A DNA stretch of 64,000 nt. It comes from Salicibibacter cibarius (GTDB taxonomy: Bacteria > Bacillota > Bacilli > Bacillales > Marinococcaceae). The DNA is taken from positions 372,001 to 436,000 of the forward strand of contig NZ_CP054705.1 of the NCBI RefSeq assembly GCF_016495725.1, in the 5' to 3' direction. Below, piece by piece: positions 17,179 to 26,371 of the stretch; within the stretch, counting starts at the first letter, position 1; every line of letters begins with the position of its first letter. A program made the position numbers and the translations under genes. Below the pieces are notes generated by a model. That model was not told where the DNA came from and made no database searches. It saw nothing but the letters and a program-made list of their open reading frames with translations.

Positions 17179-18315
17179 TTATGTTTTCCTCCTTAACGGA
17201 ACCTTCTTTCCATATGTTCCCATTCTCCAAAACCATTCAAAAGGGCCATAGTAAAACGTTTTTAGCCAGAGGTGGCTGAAAATCATTTGTACGACAAATA
17301 AAATGATACCTATAAAAAGGGCGAATACATAGCTTGGTTCCATCCAAATTCCGACCCTTTCAAAAATTGTTCTCCCACTGTGCATAAACAGACTTACGAA
17401 TACCAGCGACTGCAAAAGGTAATTGGTGAAAGCCATTTTTCCAACAGCAGTAAATGGCAACAACGCATTTGATAGGGTCGTCGTTCTGCTCGTTCCTAAA
17501 AGAATAATGCTCATTAAGATTCCAACGGTTACGACAAACGGATAAAAATTTTCCAGAGGCGTGAAGACAAGGGCATCAACCTCATAATAAGGGGCTGTTT
17601 TTCCGGAAACACCAACAGTAAGGAAAATCAAAGATAGGAGCCACATTCGCTTTCTCCGTGCTATTGCTTGTGAAAGTAAACCCTTACGATAAGTGTACAT
17701 CCCAAATAAGAAAAAGCCCAAATGTTCCACCATAGAAGAAAATTCATTAATGAGATATTCGGACCCCGTGGGAGATTCTCCCGGTCCAAGTAGTAAGTCT
17801 TTGAGCCATTCGTCAAGAGAAAACGAGTGAGGGAAAAAATAATTTAGAAAATCCACTCCAATCGTATACCCCAGCCAAAAAAACAAAGCCATTGTAAGCA
17901 ACCACTTCTCTGGAAACTTAATAAAAAAAAGAAGTACGTAACCAGCCATGGCATACATAAGCAGGATGTCCCCCGCCCAAATGTAATACCCATGGAGAGC
18001 CCCAATTATAAATAGTAATAGCAACCTGCGGAATAACGTTGGGAATGGATTCAAATTTTTTTTGCTTAGTCTTTGATAAATAAGAATAAGACTGATTCCG
18101 AACATAAATGCAAATAATGGCCTGGCGCTATCTTCCAGTAAAATTGACATCAAGGTATCGATGGATTCATTGATAGAAGATTGGTTTTCCGTCTCTATGG
18201 AAGCCAATCCAGAAATATTTACTAAAAAAATAGCTAGTAAAGCTAATCCACGCAGTTGATCTAAAATCTTAATTCTATTACCCTGACCCTGACCTTCATT
18301 CTTCACCGATCGCAT
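17179..18315 (-). CDS. DUF418 (YeiB-like) membrane protein
   Basis: 378 aa, about ten membrane segments. ILDQLRGLALLAIFLVN near the N-terminus and the C-terminal VGKMAFTNYLLQS followed by PFEWFWRMGTY are the YeiB/DUF418 signatures. Family function is not firmly known (putative membrane transporter or acyltransferase-like). It converges on the spoIIP remnant and has no evident partners. Confidence 0.75.
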   Translation of the reverse strand: MRSVKNEGQGQGNRIKILDQLRGLALLAIFLVNISGLASIETENQSSINESIDTLMSILLEDSARPLFAFMFGISLILIYQRLSKKNLNPFPTLFRRLLLLFIIGALHGYYIWAGDILLMYAMAGYVLLFFIKFPEKWLLTMALFFWLGYTIGVDFLNYFFPHSFSLDEWLKDLLLGPGESPTGSEYLINEFSSMVEHLGFFLFGMYTYRKGLLSQAIARRKRMWLLSLIFLTVGVSGKTAPYYEVDALVFTPLENFYPFVVTVGILMSIILLGTSRTTTLSNALLPFTAVGKMAFTNYLLQSLVFVSLFMHSGRTIFERVGIWMEPSYVFALFIGIILFVVQMIFSHLWLKTFYYGPFEWFWRMGTYGKKVPLRRKT

Positions 18316-18349
18316 GAGAACCTTCTTTCCAAGTATTTACGTTTTCGAA

Positions 18350-18890
18350 AAACCTAGTTGGATTTTAAGAAAAAAATGTGTAGAAAGAGTGAAGTTGATA
18401 AAACTCCAAAAACGGGCATCTTTGTACATCCATATTCCTTCAGTCAAGATGACAAAAGAAAAGAGACTTCTCGAAGAAGCCCCTGTTTTAATATTATTCA
18501 GGTTGATTGGAACATCTGGATCAGGCGTAAAGGCTGGCTCAAATCCATCGCGTTAGGGACGGGGAACCCATGTAGATGAAGGGCAGTGGGTTCTTCCAAA
18601 TTGTTTTTGACATTTAATATAACCTCATCCCCTTCCTGGACACGAATCTTCTCGCCGGGTACGGATCCATTATACGTCCAGGCATCTGTCATGGTTTCCT
18701 CATCAAACATCCAGTGCGTCTCGGTAACATTTAGATTAAACACTTCTTTACCGTCTTCAGTCATCATTTCATTCCCTTGATCCTCTTGTTGATTCTCGGT
18801 AGATCCCGTAGATCTCTAATCTAACCCCTCATCCGAGCAACCACCTAGCGCTAAAACAATGGTACTCATTCCTATATATACTTTTTTCAA
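18350..18890 (-). pseudogene. Multicopper-oxidase lipoprotein remnant
   Basis: From a TTG at 18890 (behind AAAGGAGGAAG) a lipoprotein signal is readable: KKVYIGMSTIVLALGGCSD. A TAG stop at 18816-18818 interrupts it. The same frame resumes as MMTEDGKEVFNLNVTETHWM, then YNGSVPGEKIRVQEGDEV and LHLHGFPVPNAMD, the first cupredoxin domain with its HLHG copper ligands. A frameshift near 18515 is needed to read on into DPDVPINLNNIKTG. The rest of the enzyme is missing. It points to a former copper oxidase next to ydhK. Confidence 0.75.
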
Positions 18891-19002
18891 TTTTCTTCCT
18901 CCTTTTGATTGGTTATGTCACACTGTAAACGAAAAAAATGTAGAATTTATGAATAAAACTTAAATCTAATGAAAACTGTTTTTTTGCTCTATGAACGATC
19001 AC

Positions 19003-19065
19003 TCCATATTTTCTACACATTTTTTTAGTACATTAACGTTATTCATGAAAAGGAGGAATTATAGA
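19003..19065 (+). promoter_or_regulatory. Upstream region of ydhK copy 2
   Basis: CCATATTTTCTACACATTTT matches the region upstream of copy 1, where the full CTACACATTTATGTAG inverted repeat is present; here the right arm is altered (TTTTTTAGTA). It marks the left limit of the duplicated block. Confidence 0.45.
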
Positions 19066-19725
19066 ATGAAGAAGAAAATCATGATAGGGTCCTTTTCCCT
19101 AGTAACAGCTTTTGCATTAGCTGCATGTGGCAATGATGATGAAGATCCAATGCCAGATGAAGGTATGGAGATGGATCCCGATTCTGATAATAATATGGAA
19201 GATATGGAGGATGAGATGCCCGATAACGACGATATGGATGGCATGGATATGGATGACATGGATATGGACGATGACGAGCACGAAGACATGGATCACTCCA
19301 CTTCCGGTGAAGTTCCGGATGATTTAGAGGAAGAAGAGAATCCAACGTTTGAAGTGGGAAGCCAAGCAATGATCGAAGACGCCCATATGGAAGAAATGGA
19401 AGGTGCTGAGGCCACCATCGTTGGGGCTTATGATACGACTGCCTACGTTGTTTCTTACGACCCAACCAATGGCGGAGAAAGAGAAGAAAATCATGAATGG
19501 GTGGTTCATGAAGAAATTGAAGACGCCGGGGAGGAAACATTTGAACCGGGAGCAGAAGTCACATTAGAAGCCGATCATATGGACGGTATGGAAGGAGCCA
19601 CGGCTGAGATTGATGAGGCTGAAGAAACGACGGTTTATATGATTGATTACACACCGACGGACGGTGGCGAAGAAGTGGAAAATCATAAATGGGTCACCGA
19701 AGATGAACTATCAGAAGTCGAATAA
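19066..19725 (+). CDS. ydhK: YdhK family lipoprotein with two YdhK repeats (copy 2)
   Basis: 219 aa from ATG 19066 behind AAAGGAGG; a longer frame to 18991 has no ribosome site. Same architecture as copy 1: lipobox LAAC, an acidic Met/His linker and two YdhK domains ending in NHEWV and NHKWV. The linker is longer than in copy 1 by an extra DGMDMD-type repeat, so the copies are diverging by repeat slippage. Followed by a hairpin and the second copper-storage gene. Confidence 0.85.
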   Translation: MKKKIMIGSFSLVTAFALAACGNDDEDPMPDEGMEMDPDSDNNMEDMEDEMPDNDDMDGMDMDDMDMDDDEHEDMDHSTSGEVPDDLEEEENPTFEVGSQAMIEDAHMEEMEGAEATIVGAYDTTAYVVSYDPTNGGEREENHEWVVHEEIEDAGEETFEPGAEVTLEADHMDGMEGATAEIDEAEETTVYMIDYTPTDGGEEVENHKWVTEDELSEVE

Positions 19726-20152
19726 AAAAAGCATGTATTGGCCACCTTCTAACCGATTAGTAAATGGGGGAATGTAAGATTTAATAAACTTGATGGCTCA
19801 TGTCAAAAGCTATATTCCGTAAATGAAGGGGATATATAATGGCCAGATAAACCGATGACAAATGGAGAACAGATAGCCCTTATCTGATCATTCCATGGGC
19901 CATTAAGGTCGAGTGATCCGATAAGGGCATTTTTGTAATTTATAGAAGGATTGTCGTTTTATGATATAGATATTTTTGTACTGTTTTGACCAATCAGTTT
20001 CCTTTAATTCACAGTGTTAATAAGACACTCACAAGCAAAAAAATTTATCCTTCTTCATAAAAACTACATATTTTATGGGTAAACCATTAAGGACACCGCA
20101 TACTAGCTAGTGAATGCAAATTATGTGTCGTAAGAAAGGAGTACCAAGATTA
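19726..20152. other. Intergenic region between ydhK and csp copy 2
   Basis: Mirrors 6860-7288. A hairpin (GCCCTTATC 19877-19885 with GATAAGGGC 19920-19928, then ATTTTT) probably terminates ydhK, and AAACTACATATTTT (from 20061) precedes csp. Confidence 0.6.
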
Positions 20153-20479
20153 ATGACTTATCAAGAGTGTATCCAAGCATGTTTAGAATGCATGGAACAG
20201 TGCAATCGGTGTTTTGATGAGTGTCTGAAGGAAGACAACGTACAAATGCTGGCGGAATGTATCCGTTTGGACCGAGAATGTGCCGATGCCTGTGCGTTTG
20301 CCGTTAAGGCTATGCAAACAAACAGCCGTTTTGCTAAGCAGATCTGTGAATTGTGCGCGGACATCTGTCAGGCTTGTGGCGATGAGTGTGCAAAGCACGA
20401 CCACCACCAGCATTGCCAAGATTGTGCGGAAGCTTGTCACCGGTGCGCAAAAGTATGCCGTGAGATGGCGGCTGCATAA
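20153..20479 (+). CDS. Four-helix-bundle copper-storage-type Cys-rich protein (copy 2)
   Basis: 108 aa, start chosen as for copy 1 (AAGAAAGGAG upstream of ATG 20153). The two proteins are almost identical; this one has an extra His in KHDHHQH, which adds possible metal ligands. All cysteine positions are conserved. Expected to hold Cu(I) in the cytosol. Terminator at 20487-20519. Confidence 0.85.
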   Translation: MTYQECIQACLECMEQCNRCFDECLKEDNVQMLAECIRLDRECADACAFAVKAMQTNSRFAKQICELCADICQACGDECAKHDHHQHCQDCAEACHRCAKVCREMAAA

Positions 20480-20486
20480 TCTCTCC

Positions 20487-20528
20487 ACCCTGAGGCGGAT
20501 TTCTATTCGCCTTCAGGGTTTCTTTTTA
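20487..20528 (+). terminator. Terminator after csp copy 2
   Basis: ACCCTGAGGCG with CGCCTTCAGGGT followed by TTTCTTTTT. Confidence 0.75.
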
Positions 20529-20603
20529 TAATGAGAGGTGACACTCTACCTCAGTGTCTATGTCAAAAAATGATCAAATTTTACGAACGCAATCTTCACA
20601 TCA

Positions 20604-20637
20604 ACTACATATTTACTAGCTAAACTTGATATGTAGT
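20604..20637 (+). promoter_or_regulatory. Inverted repeat upstream of the response regulator, candidate autoregulatory operator
   Basis: ACTACATAT (20604-20612) and ATATGTAGT (20629-20637) form a perfect 9-bp inverted repeat ending about 20 nt before the GTG start. The left arm recurs upstream of both csp genes, and a related pair (CTACA, TGTAG) precedes ydhK copy 1. This suggests one regulator for all of them; inference. Confidence 0.5.
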
Positions 20638-20657
20638 ACTTCATGGGAGGAGCAAAA

Positions 20658-21359
20658 GTGGCTGAACGTATACTTATTGTGGATGACGAGAGAAAAATGA
20701 GACAGTTGGTTGGTCTTTATTTGACAAATGCAGGCTATGAACTTGATGAAGCAAGTTCCGGAATAGAAGCGATACATAAGGCAACCGATCAACCTTACGA
20801 TGCCGTTATTTTAGATATTATGATGCCCCGGACCGATGGTTGGACCGTATGTGAACACCTTCGTACTGAAGGATCCAATATAGGTATTTTGATGCTAACA
20901 GCAAAAACAGAAATAGAAGATCGGGTCAAGGGGCTTGACCTTGGGGCAGATGATTATCTCGTGAAACCGTTCGCTCCAGAGGAACTCGTTGCACGTGTAA
21001 AAGCATTGCTCCGACGTAAATCCAGCTCTTTAAACGAGGATCCAGCAAAGATAACAGACGGGGCATTATTTATTCACCCAGATCGACACGAGGTTAAGGT
21101 GGCGGGACAATCCGTTGATTTAACCGCAAAAGAATTTGCGATTTTGTATTTAATGGCCTCCCGTCCGGAACGCGTGTATACAAGGGAAAATGTCATCGAG
21201 CAGATTTGGACAATGGATTGTGAATGGCACGATCCTCGAACGATTGACACCCATATCAAAAATATCCGAACCAAATTGAAAAAGGCTGGTCTGCCATTTA
21301 ATCCAATGAAGACCGTATGGGGAGTGGGATACACATTTAATACAACGGAAGGGAAATAA
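20658..21359 (+). CDS. OmpR/PhoB-type response regulator
   Basis: 233 aa from GTG 20658, chosen because GGGAGGAG lies 5 nt upstream. Receiver domain: acidic pair in LIVDDE, phospho-acceptor Asp in AVILDIMMP, Thr in MLTAKT, Lys in YLVKPF. A C-terminal winged helix follows (VDLTAKEFAILYLM, then DTHIKNIRTKLKKAG, then TVWGVGYTF). The partner kinase starts 3 nt after the stop. It probably activates the downstream cytochrome maturation genes and the copper block. Confidence 0.93.
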   Translation: MAERILIVDDERKMRQLVGLYLTNAGYELDEASSGIEAIHKATDQPYDAVILDIMMPRTDGWTVCEHLRTEGSNIGILMLTAKTEIEDRVKGLDLGADDYLVKPFAPEELVARVKALLRRKSSSLNEDPAKITDGALFIHPDRHEVKVAGQSVDLTAKEFAILYLMASRPERVYTRENVIEQIWTMDCEWHDPRTIDTHIKNIRTKLKKAGLPFNPMKTVWGVGYTFNTTEGK

Positions 21360-21362
21360 CCG

Positions 21363-22730
21363 ATGAACAGGATATTTTATAAGCTCGGTGGATCAATCAT
21401 GATTTTGTTTCTCATCGTATTGCTTCCGTTAGGGTATGTCATGGTTCAAATTTTCACCAATTATAATGAAGTCCATTTATACGATGAAACGGATGAAATG
21501 GCTTCCCAATATGCAACCCTCCTTGCTGTAGTTGATGATCCTGACATCGAACTTCTTGTCCAATCGATGGATCGGGAGACAGCCCGAAAAATGGTCATTA
21601 TTGATGCAAATGGAGACGTTGTCGAAGATTCCGGGATCCGTGGTTTTCATCCCTCTGAGCATTCCGCATTGCAGGGGGAGGCAGGAAGATTTACCGACCC
21701 AAATGATCACCAAGAATATATTTATGCTGGGGAACAAGTGCAGGATGACGATCTAGGAGAGGTCATTGTCTTTTCACCTTCGGATCTTATGGATCAGTCT
21801 GCCATTCAAGTACAGCAGGCGCTGCTTCTATCAGGCGTTGGAGCCCTTCTTCTTGCCTTTGGTTTTACGTTTATTGCCTCCAGAGAATTTTCAACGCCCC
21901 TGCAGGAGATGGAAAGAGCCGCAAACCAAATGGCGAGGGGGGATCTAGATGTGGAAGTGCCTGTGAAAACGAAGGATGAGTTGGGTTCGCTCTCCCATTC
22001 CATGAATGAGTTGGCACGTGAACTAAAAAGGTACCGGAACAACAGGCAAGCTTTTTTTTCGGACGTGTCTCATGAAATACGGACGCCACTGTCTTATGTT
22101 CAGGGGTATTGTGATGCACTAAAAAAGGAGCTTTATCAGGATGAAACCGAAAGGCAACAGTTTGTCGATATTATTCATGAAGAAGCCCACCGCATGAATC
22201 GATTGATTCATGATTTATTTGAATTATCCCGAATGGAAGAAGAGCGTTTTCCCTTGGACCTTGAACTCGTTCATATCGGAGACGTTACCAAACGAGCAAC
22301 AGCAAAACTGGCCACCGAAGCTAAGAAAAAGAACAATACCATAAAGGTTGATATGGAAGGGAAATTTCCAACGATTGTAGCTGATAGTTTCCGGTTGGAA
22401 CAGATCTTCACAAATTTACTTCAAAACGCGGTGAGTTATACGGAAAACGGGCATGTTTGGATCGAGGGATCCTTGAAAGACGGGAATATCGAAGTAAAAA
22501 TTTCGGATACGGGAAGGGGTATCGATCCTGAAGATCTTCCCTACATTTTTGAACGTTTCTATCGGGCTGAAAAGTCCAGATCACGTGATTTTGGGGGGAC
22601 CGGTTTAGGGCTTGCCATCGTGAAACAATTGACGGAACTTCAATATGGAAGCATTCAGGTGGAAAGTGTTACCGGAAAAGGGACGACATTTACGCTACGT
22701 TTTCCAGAAGCAAAGGAGGGCGATGAATGA
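21363..22730 (+). CDS. Sensor histidine kinase
   Basis: 455 aa. Two membrane segments (about 10-30 and 145-168) enclose an extracytoplasmic sensor of about 110 residues. HAMP follows, then the H box (SDVSHEIRTPLSY), N box (NLLQNAVSYTENG), DTGRGI and GTGLGLAIV ATP-binding motifs. The sensor has no Cys or His cluster that would mark a metal site; the signal is unknown. Overlaps the next gene by 4 nt (ATGA). Confidence 0.93.
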   Translation: MNRIFYKLGGSIMILFLIVLLPLGYVMVQIFTNYNEVHLYDETDEMASQYATLLAVVDDPDIELLVQSMDRETARKMVIIDANGDVVEDSGIRGFHPSEHSALQGEAGRFTDPNDHQEYIYAGEQVQDDDLGEVIVFSPSDLMDQSAIQVQQALLLSGVGALLLAFGFTFIASREFSTPLQEMERAANQMARGDLDVEVPVKTKDELGSLSHSMNELARELKRYRNNRQAFFSDVSHEIRTPLSYVQGYCDALKKELYQDETERQQFVDIIHEEAHRMNRLIHDLFELSRMEEERFPLDLELVHIGDVTKRATAKLATEAKKKNNTIKVDMEGKFPTIVADSFRLEQIFTNLLQNAVSYTENGHVWIEGSLKDGNIEVKISDTGRGIDPEDLPYIFERFYRAEKSRSRDFGGTGLGLAIVKQLTELQYGSIQVESVTGKGTTFTLRFPEAKEGDE

Positions 22731-22942
22731 CTAGAAGGGATTGGTGGATTGCTTCGTTGGTAATCGCCATCGGCTTGCACTGTTTGGTAATGTCCGGCAT
22801 TATATCGGCTTCAGCCGATGTTCCTTCTTATCTCCAGCTCCTTTTTCAAATCTGTTTCTGGATGGGGATCCCTCTATTAGTAGGTGCAATGATTTACATT
22901 ATCATTTCATTCATAAGCAAACGGAAAGGAAGAAAAACATGA
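22727..22942 (+). CDS. Small two-helix membrane protein
   Basis: 71 aa with two hydrophobic helices and a basic tail (SKRKGRKT). Overlaps the kinase stop and the next start, so it is translationally coupled in the operon. No family recognised; it could assist the kinase or the lipoprotein that follows. Confidence 0.7.
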   Translation: MTRRDWWIASLVIAIGLHCLVMSGIISASADVPSYLQLLFQICFWMGIPLLVGAMIYIIISFISKRKGRKT

Positions 22943-23847
22943 GATTGTATCTTGCAAGTTTAGCAGCAGTTGGAGTACTCATGAGTGGGTGTCAAACCGA
23001 AGCTCAAGAAGAGGTTGAATTTACGCATATCCATGGGCTTGGCTTCACAGAAGATGGGGAGCAGGCATATATTCCGGCACATGATGGGTTGCGAGTCTAT
23101 GAGGATGGGACATGGAAGAATGTGGAGAGTGGCGAAGGGGAGCTTCATGACTTTATGGGCTTCACCATGACGTCTGAAGGTTTTTATAGCAGTGGACATC
23201 CAAACATGCAGTCGGATTATGAGAACCCGTTTGGACTTGTAAAAAGTACGGATGGGGGCGAAACGCTTGATTTACTCGCGCTCGAAGGGGAGGTTGATTT
23301 TCATGTCATGTCGGCCAGTTACAACACAGACGCCATCTATGTCATGAATCCGGAGCTTAATTCAAAAATGGATGAGCTGGGGCTGCATCGAACCCTCGAC
23401 GAGGGACAGGAATGGGAGTCGCGGGACGCTGACGGGGTGAACGGAAGCGTGATTGCGATTGCCGCCCATCCTGATGAGGAAGATAGGGTGGCTCTGAGTA
23501 CAGAAGAAGGGGCCTTTCAATCTGATGATGGCGGAGATACCTTTGAACAGGTGCTAAGTGGTGTGCCAGCGCCAGCTTTAACTTATGCGCACACCGGTGA
23601 ATTGCTTGTTGCCGAGGGTATAGATGAAGAAACAACCCTCAAAGCGATAGACGCCTCCGGCGAAGTAGTTAGAGAGATCCCTGCCCCATTGATCGAAGAA
23701 GACGCCATTGGTTACCTGGCCCAGAACCCACAGTCTGAAAACACTCTCATGGTGACGACCATCGAACGTGATATTTTTTATACCGAAAATGGTGGAGAAA
23801 CATGGGAACAACAAGCGGAACAGGGCTTTAGTGTAGATGAATCATAA
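22939..23847 (+). CDS. F510_1955 family glycosylhydrolase-like lipoprotein
   Basis: 302 aa from ATG 22939 (coupled ATGA with the preceding stop). The lipobox LMSGC anchors it outside the membrane. VEFTHIHGLGFTEDGEQAYI followed by DGG/NGGETW repeats (KSTDGGETL, QSDDGGDTF, YTENGGETW) indicates a beta-propeller with BNR/Asp-box repeats. Such proteins are common beside copper and cytochrome genes in Bacillaceae, but the substrate is not known to me. Confidence 0.75.
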   Translation: MRLYLASLAAVGVLMSGCQTEAQEEVEFTHIHGLGFTEDGEQAYIPAHDGLRVYEDGTWKNVESGEGELHDFMGFTMTSEGFYSSGHPNMQSDYENPFGLVKSTDGGETLDLLALEGEVDFHVMSASYNTDAIYVMNPELNSKMDELGLHRTLDEGQEWESRDADGVNGSVIAIAAHPDEEDRVALSTEEGAFQSDDGGDTFEQVLSGVPAPALTYAHTGELLVAEGIDEETTLKAIDASGEVVREIPAPLIEEDAIGYLAQNPQSENTLMVTTIERDIFYTENGGETWEQQAEQGFSVDES

Positions 23848-23900
23848 GCGCAAACGTAAGTCGTTGATCATACATCAATGTTGGAGGAGGGTCTCGTTAT

Positions 23901-24620
23901 ATGGATGATGTGTCGCTCGGCCTTGCTTTTGCGGCAGGCCTCATATCTTTCTTTTCCCCTTGTATTTTCCCGTTGCTTCCGGCTTATTTGGCTCAACTGA
24001 CCGGCACTGACGTTTCATCGGGAGCCATCAATGCGGAGCGGCGGCTGATTTTCACCCGCAGCATCGGATTTATTCTTGGCTTTACGATTATTTTCTTGCT
24101 GCTTGGATTATCCTCAACCCTTATCGGGTCATGGTTTAATCAGTACAGTACAGCCATTATGCAAATGGGCGGGATCATCATTATTTTATTTGGGCTACAA
24201 ATGAGTGGGCTTATTTCCATTCGTGCCTTACTGACCGAGAAAAAAGTAGCCAAAACCCCTAAAAAGGCTTCGAGCTTTTCCGGTTCGGTGCTGTTTGGTC
24301 TGGTATTTGCAGCTGGATGGACCCCTTGTATTGGCATCACCCTCGGTTCCATTCTCACGCTTGCGGGAGCATCCGGAAGTATGCTAACCGGGTCAACCAT
24401 GCTATTTGTTTATTCCATGGGGCTAGGGGTACCATTCATAGCAGTTTCGCTCCTTTATGCGCAATCTTTCCAGAAGCTTAACGCCATCAATCGTTTTTTA
24501 CCGGCTATTCAAAAAGGGGGAGGGGTCGTTATGATTATCCTGGGCATCCTTCTTCTCACAGGTTATTTCGAGACGATCGCAATGTATTTAGGGCAGTATG
24601 TCCCGTCCTGGATGATATAA
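23901..24620 (+). CDS. ccdA: Cytochrome c biogenesis thiol transporter CcdA
   Basis: 239 aa, six membrane helices. The two redox cysteines sit in FFSPCIFPLLP and GWTPCIGITLG. It carries electrons from cytosolic thioredoxin to the ResA-type thioredoxins outside, keeping apocytochrome or other thiols reduced. RBS GGAGGAGGG upstream. Same operon as the Res genes. Confidence 0.93.
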   Translation: MDDVSLGLAFAAGLISFFSPCIFPLLPAYLAQLTGTDVSSGAINAERRLIFTRSIGFILGFTIIFLLLGLSSTLIGSWFNQYSTAIMQMGGIIIILFGLQMSGLISIRALLTEKKVAKTPKKASSFSGSVLFGLVFAAGWTPCIGITLGSILTLAGASGSMLTGSTMLFVYSMGLGVPFIAVSLLYAQSFQKLNAINRFLPAIQKGGGVVMIILGILLLTGYFETIAMYLGQYVPSWMI

Positions 24621-24687
24621 ATGGTTGTGGTTATGAGAAATTCTTTCAAAAAACTGATCATCTATGAAACTAAATTTATGGGGGCTC

Positions 24688-26334
24688 ATGATGAACAAAA
24701 ATTGCGAGTGTGGACGAGTCAACCCTTACGGCACAGAAGTATGTGGATCATGTGGTAAACCACTGGCAGACCCTGATTCGAACCGACTGCTCAACATGCG
24801 TTACGAGGGTGCCGCACGTCGTTCCCAAATATATAGCACATCCATTATCGATAAAATCTGGAATTTCTTTTCGTCTGTCAAAGTAGGGATAGGCATTATA
24901 ATTGTAACACTAATTGTCTCTTCCCTCGGAACCATTTTTCCGCAAGAGATGTTTATGCCGCCCGGCGAAACGCCGGAAGTGTATTATGAAGAGGAGTACG
25001 GAGGATTAGGCCAAGCTTATTATGCTTTAGGGTTGCACAATATGTATGGATCTTGGTGGTATATGTTGTTGATTGCTGCGCTGGGCATATCGATCATCAT
25101 TGCTAGTATCGATCGTTTTTTTCCATTATATAAAGCTTTGAAATCGCAGCGTGTAACAAGACACAAAAGTTTTATGAAACGTCAGCGTATTTTTGGGACA
25201 AGTCGGGTGGAGGATGTCGACCACACGTTTCAAGCAGCCCAAGATCTATTGAAAAAGAAGCGCTACAACATCCGGGAAGAAAACGGCCATATACTGGCGG
25301 AGAAAAACCGTTGGGCACGGTGGGGACCTTATGTGAATCACATCGGGTTGATTATATTTTTAATCGGGGCATCGCTTCGGTTTTTCCCTGGCATGTATGT
25401 AGATGAAAATATGTGGATTCGTGAAGGCGAGACCGAAGTGGTCCCTGGCACATCCGGTGAATATTACGTTGAGAATCAGGGATTCACGTACGAAGAGTTC
25501 GATGAAGATGATGAAATTTTTGCGGATGGCATGGAAGCAAGTGCCGCCCTTCAGTTTGAAGAAACTTTTCGAACAGACGCAGTATTATATAGACCAGAAG
25601 GCCCTCTGGGCGTCGATCAAGAGCTCGAAGAAGTCGATCGGCATCCGATCGAAGTCAACGATGCCTTCCACTTCGATGATTACACGCTTTATCAAGTGGA
25701 CTATAAATTGGATGAGTTAAAAGAACTGAGTTTTGAAGTTGAGGACACGGAAACCGATGAGGTGTTGGGTTCCTTTACCGTAGATTTAAATGACCCGGAT
25801 GATACGTATGCCCTTGATAATGGGGAGGATGTTCGCATTAATAGCTACTTCCCGAATTTCTATATGAATGATGAGGGCATGCCAACAACGGAAAACGATG
25901 TCCCGGATAATCCGGCATTCATTTTTGAAATGGCGAACCCGGATACAGAAGCATTAGACCACACTTTTCTCGGTATTCAAGCGAATTACAATGTGAGCCC
26001 TGATCAAGAAGAGAATCGGTACGAGTTTTCGTTAGATGGTCTTGATACTAATGATTTAACAGGTCTTACCGTTCGAAAAGATAACACCATTCCCTATCTT
26101 AGTGTTGGAGGGGCCATTTTCCTTATCGGTCTTGTACAAGGATCTTATTGGCCACATCGTCGCATTTGGTTGCAACGAAACGACGGAGAGGTTTGGCTCG
26201 CTGCTCATACGAATAAACACTGGGCACCCCTGAAAAAAGACATCGATGCGATCACGAAAGAGACAGGCATTACGGCGCCTCGGGATCAAATCGATGATGA
26301 ATATGAGAAGGGAGAGGAGAAGGACAATAGCTAA
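24688..26334 (+). CDS. resB: ResB family cytochrome c synthase subunit, with zinc-ribbon-like N-terminus
   Basis: About 548 aa. An N-terminal CECGRVNPYGTEVCGSCG motif (two Cys pairs) precedes the ResB core; this ribbon extension is unusual-looking. Membrane segments follow (VGIGIIIVTLIVSSLG, WWYMLLIAALGISIII, HIGLIIFLIGASLRFF) with a large acidic external domain and a last helix near 480. With CcsA it makes the System II haem ligase. Start at 24688 or 24691 behind TGGGGGCTC. Confidence 0.9.
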   Translation: MMNKNCECGRVNPYGTEVCGSCGKPLADPDSNRLLNMRYEGAARRSQIYSTSIIDKIWNFFSSVKVGIGIIIVTLIVSSLGTIFPQEMFMPPGETPEVYYEEEYGGLGQAYYALGLHNMYGSWWYMLLIAALGISIIIASIDRFFPLYKALKSQRVTRHKSFMKRQRIFGTSRVEDVDHTFQAAQDLLKKKRYNIREENGHILAEKNRWARWGPYVNHIGLIIFLIGASLRFFPGMYVDENMWIREGETEVVPGTSGEYYVENQGFTYEEFDEDDEIFADGMEASAALQFEETFRTDAVLYRPEGPLGVDQELEEVDRHPIEVNDAFHFDDYTLYQVDYKLDELKELSFEVEDTETDEVLGSFTVDLNDPDDTYALDNGEDVRINSYFPNFYMNDEGMPTTENDVPDNPAFIFEMANPDTEALDHTFLGIQANYNVSPDQEENRYEFSLDGLDTNDLTGLTVRKDNTIPYLSVGGAIFLIGLVQGSYWPHRRIWLQRNDGEVWLAAHTNKHWAPLKKDIDAITKETGITAPRDQIDDEYEKGEEKDNS

Positions 26335-26371
26335 GGTTCACTCTTAATGAGAGGATAGGAGGTAAATAAAG

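Noticed and set aside
16895-17236. 113-aa reverse-strand frame overlapping the end of the DUF418 gene
   Set aside because: It spans a terminator hairpin and has no protein-like features.
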